A stretch of DNA of 64,000 nucleotides. It comes from Apostichopus japonicus (Eukaryota; Echinodermata; Holothuroidea; Aspidochirotida; Stichopodidae). The stretch spans positions 2,785,501 to 2,849,500 of the forward strand of contig NC_092576.1 in NCBI RefSeq assembly GCF_037975245.1. The letters are read 5' to 3'. Made by a program: the position numbers and the translations under genes. Below the pieces are notes generated by a model. The model saw nothing but the letters and a program-made list of their open reading frames with translations, was not told where the DNA came from and did not search any database. Shown piece after piece: positions 55,501 through 64,000 of the stretch; within the stretch, counting starts at the first letter, position 1, and every line of letters starts with the position of its first letter.

Positions 55501-56439
55501 TGTAATTAGATTAGACAGAATGATGAAGAATGATTTGAACATCTGGCAGAGTTTGTAGTTTAAACATATTGAAACTTTTCACTGTTTTTTCTTCTTCTTC
55601 TTCTTCACTAAAGTGGCTGTGCAATGCACACAGGGAGTGTCATATAAAATATAATAGTCTGAACTGAAAACGTTACAAGACTGACTTTAAAACTGCCTGG
55701 AAGCTTATATTGCCTGTTCACCATGTTGAGCACTTACAAAAATGGAATTTCTTCTGTGAAAGTGTCCCAATCCCACCCCTCCCCCACTGGTGCCCACCCC
55801 CACAGCCGGCTTTCGTTCTTTTCTCCCCACTTGTTTTAAAGTGTCCTATCTCACTTAACATTGTAAAATTTATAATACTATACAATGTATAAATATGAGT
55901 ATACATTATAATATATAAAATCCTAAGGGTTAAAAATTCACTTTCAGACAATGGTTAGCACAGCTCTGCATAACTTTTGCTATGACTAATTATTATAATA
56001 GTTGCCCATTTCAGTATTTACAGACTGTAATAGCCAGTACATTGAATACTTAATGAAGGTACAGATATAAACTTACAGTACAGTACTGTATATGCACAAA
56101 TTTTCAATTTGTTTAGAAAGTAACTTAAATTGATTAAACTTCTTAGCCAGGCAGCCATGATCCGACTAATAAATACAGTTATACACACACCTCAAAATAT
56201 TTACAGGCTACTTAATTGCTAAATGCTGTCGGATTTCATCTTTTTCCAGCAGCAAGAAGGAAGGACTTGGAAGCTTCTGCCAATTATACATTTTTGTGAC
56301 GATCATCAACTTGTCAAAGATGATCATGAGCCGGATATCACTACTTATTATCACCAAGTATTATTCAGCTGCTCCAACTCACATCCTTTTAATCAGGAAC
56401 TGATGTGAGATTGTAATTCAGGGACAAAATACCAGTGGG

Positions 56440-56515
56440 AAGTTGATTTTAGCTACTAGTAGAATCTTTCCTAGCAAATTTACTTTTTTTCGCAAGTAGC
56501 TAAAATTGTGAAATT
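56440..56515. repeat. Small foldback, TTTTAGCTACT ends
   Basis: GATTTTAGCTACTAGTAG and CAAGTAGCTAAAATTG are inverted around an AT-rich core. Related TTTAGCCACT / GCAAGT words near 6190 and 23910 suggest a dispersed MITE-like family. Confidence 0.45.
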
Positions 56516-58550
56516 TCTTGGCCAAATACAGTGGCCGTGCTGTTGTACCTAGGTGTGGAATTGATCTGTGTATCTAATACACAATTACAGTACTTACACC
56601 CTGTACTTACCTTCAAGGATTACTGTATACAGCATACATGCATAAAAGGGCCAAGTATCTAGTTTTACCTTTGACATTTACATACACCTCAATAAGAGTT
56701 ATCTACTTAAAGACAAGCATATTTCGTTGTGTGATATCAGTCACAGACAATTCTAACGGTTGTAGTGTATGTGTTTACACTTTATAAACACCCAGACTTT
56801 TATGCTGATATATGGTAAGCACTTGTTTACACAAGAAGCTGTGTAAACAGACCCAGAGGAACAACATTTACTCAGAAAAAGATAATCACTCCGGTTCTTT
56901 CTATTATAAATGTCTGTTTTATAAAAATTTCTCAAGCATAATTTTGTGACCAAATTTTGTTTCATGGCAACTTCTATAAAAAGTAGAAGGTCTCATTTGC
57001 TCTGTCTAGTGGACATATTCAGCATCAAATTGAATGTTACATGGAAGGAACCCTGTAGGCTATATGGACAGGGCCAGTAGCCAGAGTTCCGACTCAGAGA
57101 CGAGGGGGTGGGGGTGCTGCCAGGGGGGGTACAAAGTTTTGCTGTGTCTGTCTTTGGTGAGATCTAAAAAAAAATACATTTGGGTTTTCTAAGATGGAAA
57201 TTGGCACTATCATTTCCATTATTTTAACAAAATATGTGTAGTGCAAATGTGTGTTATTAAATATTTAAGCCATTTAAATTAGTCTGAAAAAATTGAGGGA
57301 ATTGAATCCCTTCGTTATTTCATGTACATCACTATACAAGTACAATGCTGTACATTTTAGTACCAGGCAAAGGAAGATTGATTTTTCAAAATGGAGCTTT
57401 TGATCAAACACTTAATCAAATATTGTGTGTTTTGTAAAATGACATCCAATTATATTAATCATTTATCGGGAAACAGACTGCAGTAATAAGCCTGGATTTT
57501 CATTTTGATTGAACTTTATTAATTATGGTCTTAGTATTTTACCTTGCCGTGAAAGCATTCCTATCATGAATTCCCCAGAACTGAAAATTTCACTTTTTAA
57601 TATGAAGAGGAGATCACAGAATAAGAACCCATAATTCATCACTTCTGCATGTTGGCACTGTGTATCCAGCACAGTTCTAACCGAAATGAGAGAAACTGGA
57701 CATAATGTATGCGTGGAAGTTTAATGGTAGAGTGCTTCATTTTGTGGTACTTTGGTCAAAATTGATAAAGACCAGCTTCTAACATTAATTCAGTTTAACT
57801 TAAATATTGTTGTTTGAACATTCTTCCACAACTTAATCACCAGACACTGAAATTGTTGCAAAATACACAAATTCAATCATAAGAAGGATTTTGACACACC
57901 CACAGTGTGTACAGTGCAGTTTGTGAATTGATAGATATACACAACATCCTTCAGTAGCTACTGTACACTACTGTACAGTACTGTACTGTAGCTCTTATAT
58001 CATAAATCACATTATAACTTGCAACAAGCTGTGAGATCTTCACAGCAAAACAAGGATAAGAGGGCAATCCATGGAGTTGCATATTTCAGCAAACACTTTA
58101 CACTGATTTCAAATGTAAAAATGTACAGCAGCTCTATGAAATCTGGCACTACCATTTACAATATTGAAGTTAAAACGATGCTTTCATTCTTTTGTGAACC
58201 TTACAATGAAAGAAACTAGGCTGGGAGTCCCTCTTCTAGAATCATAAAGGCTTCTCTAAAACAGTGATAAAATGTTTTGTGAAACTTGCCTCTTTTTTTG
58301 TCCATTTTATACGAACTTTTAAGAGGCTAGATATATTACCATTTATTGTCAATCGGTAAAATTAGTCGGCCTAGGCCGACTTTGTCCTCTTGTGCAATTA
58401 GAAGCTGAAAATAGACCCAGACCTAGGCAAATTTTCCCTTGCCTATGAGCTCATCTGTCTAACACCTATTTTCTAACATTTTTGGCACGTTTCCAGGGAA
58501 AGTTCCATGCAGTAAATTATTTTGGCTCCACTCTAACATTAATAAGTTCA

Positions 58551-58682
58551 TGTGTAAAAGTAAGTTGGCCTGACGTTTCGATCCTAGCAGGATCTTCTAC
58601 AAAGGCTAAATGACAAGTGTCATTTAGCCTTTGAAGAAGATCCTGCTAGGATCGAAACGCCAGGCCAACTTACTTTTACACA
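58551..58682. repeat. 132-bp near-perfect foldback of two hammerhead-like units (copy d)
   Basis: 58551-58616 is the reverse complement of 58617-58682 with about two mismatches, starting TGTGTAAAAGTAAGTTGGCC and ending with its complement. The centre is TGACA-AG-TGTCA. Plus arm: AGCCT, TTGAAGA, GATCC-TGCTA-GGATC, GAAA, CGCC, AGGC. The GCCT/AGGC stem I is intact, but box 1 C and the cleavage-site T are mutated. The minus arm keeps CGAAACGTC but has TTGTAGA. The outer flank at 58715-58732 carries the GTTTGCTAACAG boundary word. Confidence 0.85.
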
Positions 58683-58739
58683 TTCTCCTGCACAGGCTCT
58701 ACAGTGGATGAGCAGTTTGCTAACAGTTTTATTTTATTT

Positions 58740-60720
58740 ATATTAATCAGTTCAGTCAGTAAAGGATCTGCAAAGTTATGCAAACTTTTATTGTAGATGT
58801 TCAAGAAAAGTAGGTCAAATATCTCTGTAACATTTATATTATAAGTACAACACACATCAAGCCAACAGAGTACAGACTCCTCCGCATGAACAAAACTGTC
58901 TATTCCCCATAAAAACACGCATCTAGCACAATATCACAGCTCCTAGCTACGGCCACCTTTATGAAAGAAAATCTTGAAATCACACGTTTTAGGCCACCTG
59001 TCTTTATTAAAATATTCCTGTAGAAAACGTCAACTCCGCAAAATACAATTATAGTTGTGTTTTTGTAGTTACTGTGTGTGAGATCCGGCCGTAACCGCTA
59101 GTAGTTAGTCTATTTGCTATACACCTAACTATGATAGGATATTAATTCTTTCTTATATTTGGAAAATTCTAGAAAATACAAGTTTTCTTGCGCACCTTAC
59201 AATATTAAAAAATGTGTAATGGCAATAAATTGTTCAAACATTTCCCGCTAGGCTGATTATTAAAAGAAAAAATTAAAGCAACTGGGCAGAAGCTGTCCGT
59301 TGTGACACCTACACCTATACCCTGAAGTTGTGAGTAGGTTGGGGGCACATCATTACTCGTTGGTATTGTGACTAAAATTGAGAGCACTCTCTGAATACTT
59401 TCCTTTAGTTTCTGAAACTGTTCTTGTGAAATCTTACTTTTTTGTTTTTTACAGATGTACCTTTTCTCCCTTAGTGTTTTTCTTTTTGTCATTTTTCGCC
59501 CGTTCTATCGATTTTTTTTTTGTCTTCGGTCAGGCTGGAGTTTCCCCTGAGCATCCTGGATTTCCTGTGAACCTGGTTCAGATTCAGGTTTTCCAGCCTA
59601 GCCGCCTTTATAAGAATTGGCACCCAAATTTCCAAAATTGCAACTGGGCAAGAAAAAGCAAACAACTTGATCTACCCACAACCCCAGTCCCTTTCTATCG
59701 ATAGTGTAATCATGTAGCGTAAACCTTGCTTAGGGAAAATCCTAGGCTAGACATAACAAAGCAGGCTTGTGCATAGTCTACCTAGCAACTTAACGATAAC
59801 TTTAACTTAGCCTCTGCACGTAAGATAGGCTAGCCTATGCCTAACGTTTAGGGCTTGGTTTCGTAATCTTACCATAATCGGTTATTAAGAGATATGGATC
59901 ACTTTTCCCCCAGCAGCAAACGACAGATGAGGCAATCAGCTCTTGTACATTTAAGCAAAAAAGAAGGTTGTTGAATATCGTTCCAAGTCGTGCATCAAAC
60001 AACGTATGTTAGGCTATCCGTAACTAAGTTCTAGCGTTACATTACATCTAGGCTGAAGCTAGGTTAATTTAAGTTTGTAATATCGAACAGTGTGTGATTT
60101 GCAACCTACAGTATCTTCATACACATGTGTCACTCAGCAAAATCCGAGCGCCATTCAGATTGTAAACAAACGTATGATACTGCAGTATCACTAGTTATAT
60201 ACACTTGAGTATACAAACCCCGAAAAGAGAACAGCTGTGTGTCAGTCAGTGGGCGGTACTTTTTGCCCGGAAACAAATTTTCTTAGACAGTTTAGCAAGA
60301 GCGTCCCCAAATTGACAAAAACTTTTCCAACATTGAAACCTATAAGCGAAGACAAATAAAATCACACCGCTGAAGAGTATGAAAAGACGCAAATAAATTG
60401 TCGCAATGGGAATGTTGGAGTTCGTAAGGGTTTCCTGGTGAAGCAACACAGAAGACAGCTACGTACATATTGTACGATGGAGTTGCAGGCGAGGGGTTAA
60501 ACGGTAGGCTGCGCCTTAAATTAATGCAAACAAAAATAGTATACACGTTCAAACTAATTCAATTTGTTTTGATTTATTCTCTATCTTTTTCTTTTCTTTT
60601 GATAAAGATGGATTTCAGAAACAATATAAGTACAATGATCACATTTAAACCTAACATTAAACGTCTTCTAAAGAACTGAGAAAATGATATACTTTGTTAG
60701 TACTGTAATACGGAAAGAGC
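58740..60720. other. Intergenic stretch, nothing assigned
   Basis: No protein similarity or defined repeat was recognised. A minus-strand frame at 59205-59492 is moderately charged (KISQEQFQKLKES) but lacks recognisable family features or good splice context. Confidence 0.4.
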
Positions 60721-60721
60721 C

Positions 60722-60996
60722 TTAATGTGACTTGTGCATGAATAAGAAGAATAAGGTTCGAAAAATAGTGATCAGTGAGATGACGGAAGATATAAATGTG
60801 TCTTGCACTGCAAATAACGGCATTCTTTTTGGGAAAGAAATTACTAATGGTGGGCTTATGTCTTCTTCAAAAATACCCTTGTGTGTGTTCAAACCATACT
60901 GTAATGATTGAGCTGTCGCTTCAGGTGAATCATTTTGAATGAATAGGTCCTCAGACGTCTGCATTGGCCGTCCTTTGTTTCTGCCAAACAGTTTTT
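60722..60996 (-). CDS. Candidate terminal exon of an unidentified gene
   Basis: After a good acceptor, TTTACTAATTGCAG at 60997 on minus, a frame runs 91 codons to a stop at 60722. It reads KLFGRNKGRPMQTSEDLF, an acidic stretch, SPPLVISFPKRMPLF, and a C-terminal hydrophobic segment (FISSVISLITIFRTLFFLF) followed by MHKSH, which would suit a tail anchor. No family recognised. Other frames of the same exon are open for 20-35 codons, and phases do not join the small candidate exons at 61980-62005 or 63558-63605, so the coding frame is uncertain. Confidence 0.3.
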
Positions 60997-61175
60997 CTGC
61001 AATTAGTAAATAAGGATAAATCATTTGCAAGTCAATCTTAAATCTAAAACATGAATATACACTTTCAGAGTACAGTGATAATTTTGCATTTATCAAAGGA
61101 AGTAAATGGATAGTTTTGTTAATTTATCTCTATATATAGGTACGCCCTCACAGGTGTGTTTACAATTTTGACTGA

Positions 61176-61183
61176 TGACGTCA
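61176..61183. promoter_or_regulatory. CRE/ATF palindrome TGACGTCA
   Basis: Perfect 8-bp CRE palindrome, without other promoter evidence around it. Could be chance. Confidence 0.25.
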
Positions 61184-61979
61184 TTGTTGTTATCGTTGTT
61201 CAGTCTAACGTACTATTACCTTAACTTTATCCCTGAACAATGGAATCATCTGGGGACGTGGGAATTATGTCGATAAATTTGGGGACTTGGAATTCCTTTG
61301 TTGAAGTTCTTCAGTCAGAATACAAACAAACGCACAACATACAGCTAGTTTGAAGTAGTTGCTGGGCACCACATTTAAAATTGAATACCTTTTGGGTGTG
61401 ATTGTTTTTAGGTGAAATGCGGCGGAAGCAAGCAGTTTGTTAACACAATCCACGTCCGATATTTTTGGACACAATCATATTTTAAGATGATTTTATGTTT
61501 TGAAATTTAAGATGTGAATTAAGATTTACTCGTAGTCTGCGAATAATGGTTTTGATCGGGAGTATGATTTAATGTAATTTGTTGAGGAACAAAAGTCTCA
61601 TTAAATTGTTACAAATATCATGCTTCTCAAATTTGTCGGGAATATATCTCCTTGATGTTGATCTTTTGTTTGTTTTTTTCTTCTTGAAAATTATTGGAAA
61701 AGAGGTAACTATTTCCATCTCGCTTTGTAACTAATAAGGCTACATTATATTATCCTTGCATAACGAGAATGGCTACAAACTTACCTCGCTATTTTCCATG
61801 TAAAACACACAATTGGTACATTTTTTTCTGCTTGGTGTGTGATTTAAACAAGCCAAATTTTCGTTTTACGTTAACTTCTATTTTATGAGAGGATGGTGTC
61901 TTAATTATGGAGGAATAATTGTTCAGGCCCCAAATAAGTCAAAACCAGTCAGCAAAAATATGGAAGATCATGACGTTAC

Positions 61980-62005
61980 CTGTGGCGTTCCCTGAAGCGA
62001 CTCAC
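61980..62005 (-). other. Candidate 26-nt microexon or pair of donor sites
   Basis: On minus TTTATTTACAG|GTGAGTCGC...CCACAG|GTAACG. It can be read as a 26-nt exon or as two alternative donors (CAG|GTGAGT and CAG|GTAACG). Unassigned. Confidence 0.2.
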
Positions 62006-62074
62006 CTGTAAATAAACAAGCAATTGAACTAATTAAGATACAATTCATATCAATGATGGAACATGGAACATAGA

Positions 62075-62190
62075 CATAACATATATATATATATGAATAT
62101 ATATATATATATGAATATATATATATATGTATATGAATATATATATACATTCTCCAACTCATTACGATTTTCATTTATATATATATATAG
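62075..62190. repeat. (TA)n tracts flanking a SINE tail
   Basis: ATATATATGAATATATA repeats on both sides of TCCAACTCATTACGATTTTCA, the same tail word as in the SINE-like fragment at 25000-25082. Confidence 0.8.
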
Positions 62191-63557
62191 TTACATTTGA
62201 AACTTCATAATTTATTGTTTAACAACCGTCCGGGGGGGGGGGAGCAACATCACTGTTCTGATGTTGTTGTTGTTGTTGTTACATTGTTTTAGCATCATGC
62301 TCTCTTTGTCCTTACTACAATGGTACTACAAGCCGTGTTCTTGTATAATCAGGTTCAAATGATACATCATCCATCCTTTCTACAATTTCTCCATCTTCTT
62401 TTGTTGCCCTCCACCACCCCTTTCTCTCTTTGGTTTCTTAAGGTAGCCAGAACATCGCATAAGCTTATTTGAAAGTTCATCTCTGGTTTCCTTATATTTA
62501 TGTATTCTCTTATATTCTATATGTTTGTTTGTTTCTTTTATAATATTATTTATAATTCAATTAATATTATCTATTTCCCACATGGCATTTGTAGTGTGCC
62601 ACTGATTTGATGCATAAATTAATTCAATTAATTTCATTTTAATTAAAAACACGGCTTTTGAGAAAGGATGTCTCAGTTTTTCCTCCTTCAGTTTGTTCCT
62701 GGTCTGGTATATGATATATGCTATACGTATATCATATCTGATAGCTAGCTATACAATGTATGTTCCGCTGGTTACCTCTATCCATTATTCGTCGTGTAAC
62801 TTATCATGTGCGAATCTCACAAAATCATAGTACTTTCTGCACCATGAACCCTTCATACCGTCATTTTTCTATGCATAGTAATGATTTCAGATAGCAAAGA
62901 GTGTAACTTTGAATTTAAAGCATCTAATCAGTAATTTTGTGTTTGTCAGCCACATCATTCTTTTTTTTTCTACTATTAATTTACCGGAAATTTGGGGTTT
63001 TCCCACCTCTGACCTCCCATAGCCTACAATGGGATTATTGTCACAGCAATCTTTTTTTTTTCTCCATTTATTCAGCATATTTTCTTTTAAAACAATATAG
63101 CATATACATATTGTTATAATTATAATCACCTTTTACAATTCTTGCATAGAACATGTTTAAATGAAATTTGTCACAGCAACCTATTAAAGCAGATTTTTTG
63201 GGGGGCATTATAACACGGTTTTAATTTGTTGGTTAGCAAATTAAGAATTCTCTTAATGGTTGAAACGTCGATTGCGACAAAGCTATAATGCCTCTAAAGC
63301 TGCTCGTATGAGGTTTGATCAGATTAATAATTGTTTTTATATCGTTTAATTAACTTTTCTTTAATTGCCTTTTAGGTTCGGTACCTCTTTATTTTATGCA
63401 TGTCCAATCATTCTTTTCCTAAGTAAATTTATGCATTTACCATCACCTTTAGTCCTTGCTAAAAGTTTAATAAACGAGATGAATATTTGTTTTTTTTTCC
63501 TAATTTGGCAATCGATGTCATGTAATCATTTTTCAAATTAATCTAACTTTTACTTAC

Positions 63558-63605
63558 TTCTTCGTTAAGAGATACCTGCGTTGGTCCTGATCTTCGTTTC
63601 CCTAC
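63558..63605 (-). CDS. Candidate 48-nt internal exon, unidentified gene
   Basis: On minus AATAACACAG|GTAGGGAAACG...GAAGAA|GTAAGTAAAA. Only one frame is open, in phase 0: VGKRRSGPTQVSLNEE. Splice sites are strong but there is no recognisable homology and no confirmed partner exon. Confidence 0.3.
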
Positions 63606-64000
63606 CTGTGTTATTAACACCAAAAATAAAAAGAGAGAAAATCTGCTTAATGCTCGTTTAATGCTAAATTGATGGCGACGTCAGCTCCTCATTCTAATTA
63701 CAGGCCTAGATGTTACGTTTCAACCATTTTTTGTAATAAATATTAATTCTGGAAATGTCAGAGCACCTGACGTTGTGATCCTATGGGTGGTGAAGAAAGA
63801 GAAAAAGGAGCCTGGAGGGGTTAAGTCATTCCCTTCTTGGATGTTGAGACCATGTGGTTGAATGCAGGGGGTACAGGAAGCTTCCAAAAAGTGGGGGCCA
63901 CATCAGAGGGGCACTTTCTCATTTCACATCAACCACTCGTAATGCTATAAACCGTTACACACCGCCCAACTGGGTATAGTGTTTTCTGGAATTGTAATTC

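Larger units (their letters stand above)
51151..58550. other. Region upstream of the EF-hand Rab gene
   Basis: No coding exon recognised. AT-rich with many TACAGTA/TACTGTA words, a G-rich tract near 54135-54185, a degenerate hammerhead-like pair near 55400, and a small foldback near 56440-56510. The Rab gene's promoter and 5' UTR exons probably lie here or further right. Confidence 0.45.

Noticed and set aside
59205-59492. Charged minus-strand frame with KISQEQFQKLKES
   Set aside because: No recognisable family, no convincing splice sites at either end; left unannotated.

Overview
This window is invertebrate animal (metazoan) nuclear DNA. Two genes, both on the minus strand, are split into many short exons with GT/AG introns. 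The rest is AT-rich intron and spacer DNA full of minisatellites, (TA)n tracts, tRNA-derived SINEs, hAT-type inverted-repeat elements and pieces of a Penelope-like retroelement. The repeat repertoire and the protein sequences suit a marine deuterostome such as an echinoderm. That placement is inference; no species-specific sequence was recognised.

Layout. (1) 1311-11669, minus: a complete nine-exon gene for mitochondrial 3-ketoacyl-CoA thiolase (ACAA2). The joined exons give 397 codons with every phase consistent, and the catalytic residues fall at Cys92, His352 and Cys382. (2) 11670-17364: spacer with a ~700-bp 15/18-bp minisatellite that happens to be open on both strands, and a degenerate GTAACTTG-type repeat. 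(3) 17365-50826, minus: a complete sixteen-exon gene for an EF-hand / coiled-coil / Rab GTPase protein most like CRACR2A (Rab46; relatives RASEF/Rab45 and Rab44). The joined exons give 791 codons. Its introns hold a Penelope-like reverse transcriptase relic (21.9-23.7 kb), three hAT-like elements, several tandem arrays, SINEs, and on the opposite strand of intron 1 an element whose head matches U2 snRNA. (4) 50.8-64 kb: no confident gene. It contains repeats, a 132-bp foldback made of two hammerhead-ribozyme-like units, a possible 5' UTR exon of the Rab gene, and a few candidate exons of an unidentified minus-strand gene.

The two genes have no obvious functional link: one enzyme of fatty-acid beta-oxidation and one calcium/GTP-regulated trafficking protein. 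The most interesting non-genic signals are the four dispersed loci with hammerhead-like cores (probable Penelope terminal-repeat derivatives), the U2-headed small-RNA-like element, a frame-neutral cassette-type exon in the Rab gene, and local duplications that copied splice acceptors of both genes. All exon boundaries were read by eye from splice consensus, phase continuity and family similarity; no alignment or RNA data were available.
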